In this document: piece after piece, positions 38,375 to 46,423 of the stretch
How the letters are laid out: each line of letters starts with the position of its first letter
How positions within the stretch are numbered: the first letter of the stretch is position 1
Origin: Methylobacterium thuringiense
GTDB taxonomy: Bacteria; Pseudomonadota; Alphaproteobacteria; Rhizobiales; Beijerinckiaceae
Length of the DNA stretch: 64,000 nt
Direction: 5' to 3'
NCBI RefSeq assembly: GCF_022179645.1
Contig: NZ_BPRA01000012.1
Location: 124,001 to 188,000, forward strand
Position numbers and translations under genes: made by a program
The notes under the pieces: generated by a model
Told to the model about the DNA's origin: nothing
Database searches by the model: none
Seen by the model: only the letters and a program-made list of their open reading frames with translations

Positions 38375-41300
38375 CTACGCCCGGATCGGCTCCGCCGGCA
38401 GCCAGTCCTCTGCCGCATCCTCCCCGACCGGCGCCGCCACCCTGAACCACAGCGCATACAAAGCCGGCAGGAACAGCAGCGTCAGCACCGTGCCGACGCC
38501 GACGCCGCCGATCAGCACGTAGGCGAGTGCGCCCCAGAACATCGAGTGGGTGAGGGGGATGAAGGCGAGCATGGCGGCCAGCGCCGTCAGGACCACCGGC
38601 CGGGCGCGGCGCACGGTCGATTCGACGATGGCGTCGTAGTCCGAGAGGCCGGCCGCCTTCTCGCGGTCGATCTGATCGACGAGGATCAGGGTGTTGCGCA
38701 TCAGGATGCCCGACAGCCCGATCAGGCCGAGGATGGCATTGAAGCCGAAGGCCTGGCCGAAGACGAGAAGCGTCGGCACCGCGCCGCAGAGGCCGAGCGG
38801 AGCCGTGGCGAGCACCATGAACATGGTCGAGAACGAGCGGACCTGGAACATCAGCACGGTCAGCGTCACGACGAGCATCAGCGGGAACACCGCGCCGAGC
38901 GCCGCCTGCGCCTTGGCGCTGTCCTCCACGGAACCGCCGGTCTCGATGCGGTAGCCCGGCCGCAGGCCGGCCTTGATCGGCTCCAGCAGCGGCAGGATCT
39001 TTGCCGTCACGTCCGGCGGCTGCCGCCCATCGCGCACGTCGCCCTGCACGGCGATGAAGGGGTTGCGGTCGTAGCGCTTGAGCACCGCGTCCTCGGTACG
39101 GCTTTCGAGCCGGGCGACCTGCGCGAGCGGCACCGCCTTCCCGTCGCTCGTCACCAGGGTCATGCTGCCGATGGAGCCGAGGGTGCGGCGCTCGGCGGAG
39201 GGGCTGCGCACCATCACATCGACCGGGCGCAGGTTTTCGCGAACCTGCGTGGCGGGGGCGCCGTTCAGCATGGTCTGGAGCTGCATCGCGGCATCGCGGG
39301 GGCTCAGGCCCAGCAGGCGCAGGCGTTCCTGGTCAAAGGCGAGGCGCAGGTTCGGGGTCTTGTCGCCCCAGTCGAGATGGGCGAGGCGCATGTCGGGGTT
39401 GGCGGCGACGACGTCGCGCACCCGCGCCGCGATCTTGCGGAGCTCGTCGAGGTCGGGGCCGATCACCCGGAACAGCACCGGGTAGCGCACCGGCGGGCCG
39501 AACACGAACTGCGTCACCCGCACCCGCGCCTCCGGAAACATCCCGGCATCGACCATGGCCCGCGCCTTGAGCTTGAGCGCGTCGCGGGCGTGGCTGCTCC
39601 CGGTGAGCACGACGATCTGCGCAAAGGCCGGATCGGGCAGTTCGGGATCGAGCGGCAGGATGAAGCGCGGCAGCCCCTGGCCGACATAGGCCGTGACGAT
39701 CTTCGATTCCGGCTCGGCCCTGAGCGCCGCCTCGATCCGCTTCACCGAAGCGTCGGTAACGTCGAAGGCCGTGCCCGGCGGCATGTTGACCTCGACGATC
39801 AGCTCCGGCCGGTCGGAATTCGGGAAGAACTGCTGCTCGACGAGGCCGGCCCCGGCCGCCGACAGCACGAACAGGCCGAGCGTCAGGCCGGCGACGAGCT
39901 TCTTCCGGTCGACGCAGAGGCGCACCAGCCGGCGCAGGCGCGCGTAGTGCTTGGTGGCGTAGATCGCGTCGTGGCCGCCCTCGACTTGGCTGATCTGCGG
40001 CAGCAGCTTCACACCGAGATAGGGCGTGAAGGTTACGGCAACGAACCAGCTCACGATCAGCGAGAACGCGACAACCCAAAAGATGTTGCCGGCATATTCT
40101 CCGGCAGTGGACCGGCCGAAGCCGACAGGCAGGAAGCCGGCGATGGTGATGATCGTGCCCGACAGCATCGGCAAAGCCGTGGTGCCCCACACATGCGTGG
40201 CGGCGCTGATCCGGTCGGCGCCTTCCTCCATGCGCACCACCATCATTTCGATGGCGATGATGGCGTCGTCGACGAGCAGGCCGAGGGAGAGGATGAGCGC
40301 GCCCAGCGTGATCCGGTCGAAATCGCGGCCGGTGGCCATCATCACCACGAACACCGCCGAGAGCGTCAGCGGCACGGCGAGCGCCACGACGAGGCCGACG
40401 CGCAGGCCGAGCGTCAGCAGGCTGACGCCGACGACGACGGCGAGCGCGGTGAAGAACTTCACCATGAACTCGTCGATGGATTCGTCGATGACCTTGGCCT
40501 GATCCGAGATCTTTTCGAGTCTTAGGCCGGCGGGAAGGGCCGAGCGGATCGCGGTTTCTTCCTTGGAGAGCGCCGCACCGAGGCTGAGGCCATTGGTGCC
40601 GGGCTTCATCACGAGGCCGAGAAGCAGGGCCGGCTCGCCGTCGTTGCGAATGACGAAGCTCTTGGGATCTTCGTAGCCGCGCGTGACCTCCGCGACGTCG
40701 CCGAGCTTGAGGCTGCGCCCGCCCGTGCCGACGGGGATCGCCTTCACCGCCTCGATGCCTTCGAGCGCCCCGTCGAGGCGCAGATAGGTGCGCGGGCCGG
40801 CGGTCTCGACGAAGCCGCCCGGCGTCAGGTCGTTCTGGGCCGCGATCGCCGAAAACAGTGCCTGACCGCTGATGCCCAGCGTCGCCAGCCGCTGATACGA
40901 GATCTCGACGAAGATCTTCTGGGACTGCTCGCCGAGGATGTTGACCTTGCCGACGCCGGGCACGCGCAGCAGTCGCTGCCGCAGATCTTCGGCCTGCGCG
41001 ACGAGATGCCGATGCGGCATGTCCCGGGCCTGCAGGGCGTACAACGAAAAATAGACATCGGAGAATTCGTCGTTGACGAACGGGCCGTAGGCACCGCGGG
41101 GCAGGCTGCTCGCGGTGTCAGCGAGCTTCTTCCGGGTCTGGTAGAACTGGTCTAGCACTTCGGCAGCGGGCGTGCCGTCCTTGAGGTTGAGCTTCATCAG
41201 CACGAGGCCGGGGCGCGCCGTGGTCTCGACGCGGTCGTACCAGGTCAGCTCCTGCAGCCGCTTCTCGAGCGGGTCGGCGACCTGCCGCTGCATCTCTTCC

Positions 41301-41476
41301 GCCGTAGCGCCGGGCCATGCGGCCGACACCACCAGCGTCTTCACGGTGAAGGACGGGTCTTCCGCGCGCCCGAGCTTCACGAAGGCGAAGCAGCCGGCGC
41401 CGATCGTCGCAATGATCAGGAACAGCGTGATCGCCCGCTCGCGGACCGCCAGCGCCGAGAGGTTGAAGCCGGTCAT
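38375..41476 (-). CDS. RND-family efflux pump inner-membrane subunit
   Basis: A 1033-residue proton-driven RND transporter of the AcrB/HAE1-like superfamily with 12 membrane helices and two large periplasmic loops. The proton-relay Asp pair sits in LSLGLLVDDAIIAIEMM, and motifs FMVKF and GGVGVGTVLTLLFLPALYALW mark the usual helices. Its ATG overlaps the adaptor stop (ATGA), so the two are translated together. No TolC-like outer-membrane factor or regulator is adjacent. Substrates are unknown. The sequence is related to, but distinct from, the second pump at the window end. Confidence 0.93.
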   Translation of the reverse strand: MTGFNLSALAVRERAITLFLIIATIGAGCFAFVKLGRAEDPSFTVKTLVVSAAWPGATAEEMQRQVADPLEKRLQELTWYDRVETTARPGLVLMKLNLKDGTPAAEVLDQFYQTRKKLADTASSLPRGAYGPFVNDEFSDVYFSLYALQARDMPHRHLVAQAEDLRQRLLRVPGVGKVNILGEQSQKIFVEISYQRLATLGISGQALFSAIAAQNDLTPGGFVETAGPRTYLRLDGALEGIEAVKAIPVGTGGRSLKLGDVAEVTRGYEDPKSFVIRNDGEPALLLGLVMKPGTNGLSLGAALSKEETAIRSALPAGLRLEKISDQAKVIDESIDEFMVKFFTALAVVVGVSLLTLGLRVGLVVALAVPLTLSAVFVVMMATGRDFDRITLGALILSLGLLVDDAIIAIEMMVVRMEEGADRISAATHVWGTTALPMLSGTIITIAGFLPVGFGRSTAGEYAGNIFWVVAFSLIVSWFVAVTFTPYLGVKLLPQISQVEGGHDAIYATKHYARLRRLVRLCVDRKKLVAGLTLGLFVLSAAGAGLVEQQFFPNSDRPELIVEVNMPPGTAFDVTDASVKRIEAALRAEPESKIVTAYVGQGLPRFILPLDPELPDPAFAQIVVLTGSSHARDALKLKARAMVDAGMFPEARVRVTQFVFGPPVRYPVLFRVIGPDLDELRKIAARVRDVVAANPDMRLAHLDWGDKTPNLRLAFDQERLRLLGLSPRDAAMQLQTMLNGAPATQVRENLRPVDVMVRSPSAERRTLGSIGSMTLVTSDGKAVPLAQVARLESRTEDAVLKRYDRNPFIAVQGDVRDGRQPPDVTAKILPLLEPIKAGLRPGYRIETGGSVEDSAKAQAALGAVFPLMLVVTLTVLMFQVRSFSTMFMVLATAPLGLCGAVPTLLVFGQAFGFNAILGLIGLSGILMRNTLILVDQIDREKAAGLSDYDAIVESTVRRARPVVLTALAAMLAFIPLTHSMFWGALAYVLIGGVGVGTVLTLLFLPALYALWFRVAAPVGEDAAEDWLPAEPIRA

Positions 41477-42573
41477 TTCGCGGCGTCCGCCACGCGCTCC
41501 GCCGCGACCCGCACGCGCTGGCCGTTCTTGAGGAGATGCGCGCCGAGGGCGACGATGCGGTCGCCCTCGCTGAGCCCGAAGGCGATGTCGGCGCTTTCCT
41601 CGCGCATCCGGGTCACGAGCACGGGCTGGGCGGCGACGGTGCGGGTGGCGAGGTCGATCTTCCAGACGGAGGGGCCGTCCCCGCTGTCGAAGAGCGCGCC
41701 GAGAGGCACCGAAAAGCTCGCATCGTTGCCGCGCAGGCTCGCCTGCAGGGCGACGGTGACCGTGGCGCCGAGGGCCGCGGATTCGCCCGCGCCTTCCAGC
41801 ACGTAGCGGGCCCGGTAGGTGCGCGTCGCCGGATCGGCCATGGCCGAGAGCTCGCGCAGATGCGCGGGGAAGCCGGCATCGTGGCTCGCATAGAGGGCGG
41901 CGGTGGCGTCCGCATGGGCCATGCGCTCGGCGCCCTCGGGCAAGAAGACCTCGGCCTCGCGGGCGCCGTCGCGGGCGAGGCGCACCACGGTCTGGCCGGC
42001 GCCGACCACCTGTCCCGGCTCGCCGGGCACCTCCATGACGACGCCGTCGGCATCGGCCTGGAGTTCGGCATAGGCCGCCTGATTCTCGATCTGGCCGGCC
42101 TGGGCTTGCGCCGAGGCGAGTTGCGCGGCGGCGGCATCGGCGGCCGCCTTGATCTGGTCGTAGGCCTGGACCGAGACCCAGCCTTCGGCGGCGAGTTTCC
42201 GGCTGCGCTTCTCGTCGGCCGCGGTCTTGACCATCTGGGCGCGGGCCGCGTCGGCATTGGCCTTGGCCGAGGCCTGCGCCAGGGTGAAGTCGGCGTGGTC
42301 GAGGCGCATCAGCGGCTGGCCGCGCTTCACCCGGTCGCCCGGATCGGCGAGGCGCTCCAGGATCTTGCCGGCGACGCGGAAGCCGAGCGCGCTCTCGGTC
42401 CGGGCCCGCACCACGCCGGTGAAGCGCTGCGCGCCGGTCCCGCCCGGCGCCACGACGAAGCTGCGCACCAGCGGCGGCGGCGGCCCGTCGGCATCCGGCC
42501 CGCAGGAGGCGAGCGCGAGCACCGCCAGGGCCGAAACCGGCGCCAAGGGCACGAAACGCGGGAATCGAGCCAC
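41473..42573 (-). CDS. RND efflux periplasmic adaptor (membrane fusion protein)
   Basis: A 366-residue lipoprotein adaptor linking the RND pump to an outer-membrane channel. It has a lipobox LASC (Cys at about 24), the first lipoyl half (ALGFRVAGKILERLADPGDRVKRGQPL), an alpha-helical hairpin (about 95-155), the second lipoyl half (DGVVMEVPGEPGQVVGAGQ), a beta-barrel and a membrane-proximal domain. It starts at GTG 42573. It is the first gene of a two-gene operon with the pump. Confidence 0.93.
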   Translation of the reverse strand: MARFPRFVPLAPVSALAVLALASCGPDADGPPPPLVRSFVVAPGGTGAQRFTGVVRARTESALGFRVAGKILERLADPGDRVKRGQPLMRLDHADFTLAQASAKANADAARAQMVKTAADEKRSRKLAAEGWVSVQAYDQIKAAADAAAAQLASAQAQAGQIENQAAYAELQADADGVVMEVPGEPGQVVGAGQTVVRLARDGAREAEVFLPEGAERMAHADATAALYASHDAGFPAHLRELSAMADPATRTYRARYVLEGAGESAALGATVTVALQASLRGNDASFSVPLGALFDSGDGPSVWKIDLATRTVAAQPVLVTRMREESADIAFGLSEGDRIVALGAHLLKNGQRVRVAAERVADAAK

Positions 42574-42688
42574 GCAGGGGGCCTCCTCGGGGTCGCCCGG
42601 TCAGGCGCTCGTTGGGAGACCTTGCCAAAACAGCGTTTACGGGTGGTCAACGCCGGCTTCTGGCAGCGTCCTGACTCGGACCCACCCC

Positions 42689-42724
42689 GTCATTCTCGGG
42701 CCGCGAAGCGGAACCCGGGATGTC
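42689..42724. repeat. Dispersed GTCATTCC-type palindromic repeat, copy 2
   Basis: GTCATTCTCGGGCCGCGAAG followed by a GGAACCCGGGATGTC end. It is a partial relative of the repeats at 4183 and 54661, lying between the ccdA and adaptor genes. Confidence 0.55.
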
Positions 42725-42736
42725 GGCGGTGGTGCC

Positions 42737-43456
42737 CTAGAACCGCGTCGTCAAACGCGTCAGCCAGTCCGGCGAAGCGTCGACCAGCACGGTCTCGAGC
42801 CGCTTGTCGAAGCCGGAGACGATGACGAGGCCGGTGACGACGAGGATCGCGCCGAGCGCCGCCTTCACCCCCTTGCCGAGACTCATCATGCGGTCGCGCC
42901 AGCGCATCAGCATCTCACGCGAAAGCATGCCGAAGACGAGGAGCGGCAGGGCCGCGCCGAGGCCGAACAGCAGCATGGTGACGGCGACACCGCCGAGGTC
43001 CCGGCCCTGCGAGGCCAGCAGCGAGGCGGCGCCGAGGGTCGGGCCGACGCAGGGGCTCCAGACCGCGCCGAGCAGCAGGCCGACGCCGAACTGGCCGGTG
43101 AGCCCCGTGGTCGAGAATCCGCCGAAGCGGGTCTCCGTCCAGTCGCTCACCGGGCCGGCGGCGGTGGCGAGCCGGGTCTGGAGCACGGGCAGCATCAACA
43201 CGAGCCCGACGCCGACCAGCAGGATTGCCGCGACGGTGCGGAAAAGGCCGGTATCGAGCCCGAGCGAGAAGCCGATGGTGGCGACGAACAGGCCGATCGC
43301 GACGAAGGAGATCGCGAGTCCTCCCGCCAGCGCCGCCGGCCCGTACCGATGCTCGGAGGCCGCCGCGCCGAGAACCAGCGGCAGCAGCGGCAGCACGCAG
43401 GGCGAGAGCACCGAGAGGATGCCGGCGAGGAAGGCGAGGCCGAAGGTCGTGACCAT
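42737..43456 (-). CDS. CcdA-like thiol-disulfide transmembrane carrier
   Basis: A 239-residue inner-membrane protein of the CcdA/DsbD-core family that passes electrons from cytoplasmic thioredoxin to periplasmic partners through a membrane Cys pair. The cysteines are in LSPCVLPLLPL (residue 20) and WSPCVGPTLGA. Six hydrophobic helices are visible. It starts 9 bp after the stop of a periplasmic thioredoxin gene in a minus-strand operon with a SoxYZ-like carrier. This recalls SoxV in sulfur oxidation. Confidence 0.92.
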   Translation of the reverse strand: MVTTFGLAFLAGILSVLSPCVLPLLPLVLGAAASEHRYGPAALAGGLAISFVAIGLFVATIGFSLGLDTGLFRTVAAILLVGVGLVLMLPVLQTRLATAAGPVSDWTETRFGGFSTTGLTGQFGVGLLLGAVWSPCVGPTLGAASLLASQGRDLGGVAVTMLLFGLGAALPLLVFGMLSREMLMRWRDRMMSLGKGVKAALGAILVVTGLVIVSGFDKRLETVLVDASPDWLTRLTTRF

Positions 43457-43465
43457 GGCAGGCCC

Positions 43466-43858
43466 TCAGAGCGCCTTCTCGACCAGCCCCTCGATCCATT
43501 CCGGCTGGGTCTCGCCGACCGAGCGGCCGACTTCCTTGTCGCCCTTGTAGGCGATCAGCGTGCTTTGGGTGCGGGCGTTGAAGCTGCGCAGGGCCGGTTT
43601 CTGGCTGTCGAAGTCGATGTCGAAGATCTGCAGGTCCTTGAAGCGCGGATCCTTCAGGATCCCGGCCAGGATCGGCTTCTGGGTCTTGCAGATCGGGCAC
43701 CAGGGCGCGCTGACCTCGACGAGGATCGGCTTGCCGGCCTTCTGCGCGGCCTCGAAGGCCTCGGGCGTGTAGGCGACGCTCTCGCCGGCCCGGGCGGAGG
43801 GCGCGAGGCCGAAGGCGAGGAGCGCCGCGAGGGCGAGGGTGGTTCGGCGTGGGATCAT
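43466..43858 (-). CDS. Periplasmic thioredoxin-family protein
   Basis: A 130-residue exported thioredoxin with a signal peptide (1-24, ending SARAGES) and a redox motif W-C54-P-I-C57 in SAPWCPICKTQKP. It would receive electrons from the CcdA encoded next to it and reduce a substrate protein. The upstream SoxYZ-like carrier with its single C-terminal-type cysteine is the natural candidate, as SoxW serves SoxYZ. It may instead serve cytochrome c maturation. Confidence 0.9.
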   Translation of the reverse strand: MIPRRTTLALAALLAFGLAPSARAGESVAYTPEAFEAAQKAGKPILVEVSAPWCPICKTQKPILAGILKDPRFKDLQIFDIDFDSQKPALRSFNARTQSTLIAYKGDKEVGRSVGETQPEWIEGLVEKAL

Positions 43859-43902
43859 GGTCGGACCCGCTTCGAGGGGTTTCGGGGGAACGCGCGAACG
43901 GC

Positions 43903-44724
43903 TCAGTTGCTCGGCGCGGGTGCGGGGAAGCTGTGCTCCCAGCGGCCGCCCTGGTTGTCGGAGGCGACGACCTTGATCGGCCCCTTGCCCTCGGGAATGT
44001 AGGCGAAGTTGATCACCGGGTTCGACGCGATCGAGATGTCGCCGTCCATGGTGAAGACGGATCGGTCGCCGTAGGACACGGCGATCGTCTGGATGAAGCG
44101 GGCGGGAGTGTAGTCCCGCGTGACCTGGTTCATCTGCATCCCCGAAAAGTTCGGGTGGCGGATCATCAGGGTGGCCTGGACCGGCTTGCCGGGCGCCTGC
44201 TCGCCGAACTTCACGCGCATGTCGCCCATGCCCTGCATCGCCTCCTCGTCGCTCATGCCCATCGGGGCCGAGCAGCCGCCGGAGGCCTTGAGATACTGGG
44301 TCGCCTCGTAGAGCCGCCCGTCCTTGGTCTCGGCGACGGCGTGGACGTCGGAGTAGTTGTTGACCCGCACCCGCAGCTTGACCGAGCTCGGGTCGGCGGC
44401 GGGGCCGAAGACGAAATGCGCGGCATACGGCGTCGGGTTGTCGTCGATGATGAAGGAGACGCCCTTGATCGCGTCCTTGTCGGGCATGGTCAGGGTGATC
44501 GGCACCAGCGAGGCGTCCTCCGCGCGCTGCGGCGCGTCGATCTTTACGACGGATTCGGTGCGCTCGATCGCCCTGTCGCCGAAGATCGTCTCGCGGATCT
44601 CCTTCCAGCGCGACGCGCGGGTGGCCTCGTCGTCGCCCGCGGCGGCGTTGGCCGCGAGTGTGCCGGCGAGCAGGGAGGCCGCGAACAAGGCCGGCAGCAC
44701 GGCATGGCGGTGTGAGAGACCCAT
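43903..44724 (-). CDS. Quinoprotein-dehydrogenase-associated SoxYZ-like carrier
   Basis: A 273-residue periplasmic protein that fuses a SoxY-like domain (about 35-165) and a SoxZ-like domain (about 170-270). It has a signal peptide (1-28). The SoxY substrate-binding cysteine, usually in a GGCG tail, is Cys151 in KASGGCSAPMG, now internal because of the fusion. In SoxYZ this Cys carries sulfur intermediates. Family members occur near PQQ-dependent alcohol dehydrogenase genes in methylotrophs, with unknown cargo. It heads an operon with thioredoxin and CcdA, and is divergent from a Crp/Fnr regulator. Confidence 0.88.
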   Translation of the reverse strand: MGLSHRHAVLPALFAASLLAGTLAANAAAGDDEATRASRWKEIRETIFGDRAIERTESVVKIDAPQRAEDASLVPITLTMPDKDAIKGVSFIIDDNPTPYAAHFVFGPAADPSSVKLRVRVNNYSDVHAVAETKDGRLYEATQYLKASGGCSAPMGMSDEEAMQGMGDMRVKFGEQAPGKPVQATLMIRHPNFSGMQMNQVTRDYTPARFIQTIAVSYGDRSVFTMDGDISIASNPVINFAYIPEGKGPIKVVASDNQGGRWEHSFPAPAPSN

Positions 44725-44807
44725 GGCAGCGTTTCCTCGTCTCGGCTCCCGCTCTTCGTCGGGAGGCCTTCTGAGGTTACTCTTATGCCTGCGCCGCCGG
44801 CCTGTCT

Positions 44808-44821
44808 GTGACCCAGGTCAC
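44808..44821. promoter_or_regulatory. Crp/Fnr-type operator candidate
   Basis: GTGACCCAGGTCAC has perfect six-base arms and contains TGAC-N4-GTCA, the half-site spacing of Fnr/NNR-type regulators. It lies between the SoxYZ-like gene and the divergent Crp/Fnr gene, 84 bp from the former and 145 bp from the latter. Confidence 0.65.
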
Positions 44822-44966
44822 CGAAGCGCCGAACTCTGCAACGTCCGGTATTCTGGGCCGATCCGGAAAGTGATATGCCGGATCGCCGACCCTGTCGGCG
44901 GGATAGACCTACGAAAGAATGGCCGGCCGATCACGCCATCGGACCGGCGACAGGCGGGTGCCAGGG

Positions 44967-45641
44967 ATGCCGGACAGCCACCAGATCGAGCGCTGGATCG
45001 AGCGCTTTCCGCTCATCCGAAATTTCTCGGCCTCCCATCTCCAGATCGCGCGGGGCACCGTGCATTTCCCGGTCCTGGAGGCGAACGCCGTCGCCTACGA
45101 ACGCGAAGGCCCCTGCGCCGACTACCTGATGTGCATCGACGGGCGCACCCGTGTCTTCCGGATGTCGGAAGCGGGCCGCGAGATGCTGATCTACAAGGTC
45201 GTTGGCGGCGGCACCTGCGTGCTCACCACGCAATGCCTGCTCTCGGGCGGCACTTTCCCCGCCGAGAGCATCGCCGAGGCGCGCACCGAACTGGCCGCCC
45301 TGCCGACGGACACGTTCCGCCAGCTCATGGCCGAGAGCGCCGAATTCCGCGCCTTCGTGCTCGACGACTACACCAAGCTCCTGTCCAGCCTGTTCACCCT
45401 GGTGGACGACATCGCCTTCGCGCCGCTGGAGCAGCGCCTCGCCCGCCGCCTGCTGGTGGAGGCGGATGCCGGCGGCATCGTCGCCAAGACCCATCAAGGC
45501 CTCGCCTCCGACCTCGGCAGCGTGCGCGAGGTAGTCAGCCGCATCTTGGGCGAATGGGCCGAGGGCGGCCTTGTGGTGCTGCGCCGCGGCCAGATCGAGA
45601 TCGCCGACCGGGCCGGGCTCGCGACGTTGAGGGGCAATTAG
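44967..45641 (+). CDS. Crp/Fnr-family transcription regulator
   Basis: A 224-residue regulator with an N-terminal cyclic-nucleotide-type beta-barrel (about 10-130) and a C-terminal winged helix (about 150-215) whose recognition helix is SDLGSVREVVSRILGEW. It has no N-terminal Cys cluster of the Fnr type. Cys33-like and other scattered cysteines (CADYLMC) could serve redox sensing, but that is a guess. The ATG at 44967 follows CCAGGG. It is divergent from the SoxYZ-like operon with a shared palindrome, so it probably controls that operon and itself. Confidence 0.9.
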   Translation: MPDSHQIERWIERFPLIRNFSASHLQIARGTVHFPVLEANAVAYEREGPCADYLMCIDGRTRVFRMSEAGREMLIYKVVGGGTCVLTTQCLLSGGTFPAESIAEARTELAALPTDTFRQLMAESAEFRAFVLDDYTKLLSSLFTLVDDIAFAPLEQRLARRLLVEADAGGIVAKTHQGLASDLGSVREVVSRILGEWAEGGLVVLRRGQIEIADRAGLATLRGN

Positions 45642-45710
45642 AGGCCGATTCGACGCCGACTGCGCGTGTTCTATCTTGGTTCGGAGAGCCACGCGTGGCA
45701 TGAGACCGCT

Positions 45711-45908
45711 ATGAACGATAACGAGACGCACCCCTACACCCTGGAGATCATCCCGCCGAAGGCCGACGGGGGCTCATATCAGTGGGCGATCCGCAAGCAC
45801 GGCAAGCTGGCCCAGCGCTCCGATCGCAACCACCACTCCGAGGCCAAGGCCCGCGAGAACGGCATGGCGCAGATCGAGAAGTTGCTCTCGGGCTTCGGCG
45901 ACCGCTAG
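45711..45908 (+). CDS. Small conserved-looking hypothetical protein (65 aa)
   Basis: A 65-residue hydrophilic protein with the central segment SYQWAIRKHGKLAQRSDRNH followed by a charged helix. It resembles short DUF1508-like or double-stranded-RNA-like folds in shape only, and I assign no family. The ATG at 45711 starts MNDNETHPYTLEII. It lies 69 bp after the Crp/Fnr gene on the same strand. Its stop codon abuts a two-hairpin repeat. Confidence 0.55.
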   Translation: MNDNETHPYTLEIIPPKADGGSYQWAIRKHGKLAQRSDRNHHSEAKARENGMAQIEKLLSGFGDR

Positions 45909-46024
45909 ATCACGCTGCGTTTTGATCGAATCGATCAGAACGCAGAAAACGTGATCGTTTCAAAAGTTTAGAGCAGGCTTCGCGCGAAAAACCGTTCCCG
46001 CTTTTTCGCAAGCCAGCTCTAGGC
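45908..46024. repeat. Two-hairpin intergenic repeat, copy 2
   Basis: The sequence from ATCACGCTGCGTTTTGAT through GAGCAGGCTTCGC to CAGCTCTAGGCCGG is the reverse complement of copy 1 at 16304-16420 with scattered substitutions and a small insertion in the first hairpin. It sits directly after the stop of a small gene. Confidence 0.8.
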
Positions 46025-46033
46025 CGGATCGTC

Positions 46034-46140
46034 GACGGCACGGTGGCGTGTCCGCCGTGCCGTCGCTCCGCCTCGCCGTCACGAACACGGCAACGCCACC
46101 CGTAGCCAACGCAGGTCTGGCTCCGGGTGGCGTTGCCGTG
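46034..46140. repeat. Two strong hairpins in a gene-free region
   Basis: First hairpin: GACGGCACGGTGG (46034-46046) pairs with CCGCCGTGCCGTC (46052-46064). Second hairpin: CACGGCAACGCCACCCG (46086-46102) is a perfect 17-bp match to CGGGTGGCGTTGCCGTG (46124-46140) with a 21-base loop. Neither is followed by a T-run, so they are not simple terminators. The rest of the gap up to 46423 holds no gene I can support. A structured RNA, a recombination site or a decayed repeat are all possible. Confidence 0.75.
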
Positions 46141-46423
46141 CGCGCTGCGGATTGTGGCGCGACGGCGTCCCGGCGGTTTTCGCCTGCGCTCCAGCCGTCG
46201 AGAAGCGAGGACACACGTATCGTTCAAGGATCAGCCGCCAGCGATGTGCTGCAAACGGCCCGGCAAGCGCGGCCGCAAGACACGAATTCCGGAAAACCGA
46301 CTTCCAGTTTTCGCATCGAATTTTCGTGAATTGCCGCCGTATGCTTGTCGTCGGGCGAACAGTTCGTAAAGCTTGGTACCGTTAGCTTCGAGCGTCTTCA
46401 CCCACCGCCCGCGAGGCCGTGCC

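Noticed and set aside
38546-40525. A 659-codon frame antisense to the first RND pump
   Set aside because: A shadow of the pump gene, with no domain and His/Glu/Gln-rich composition.
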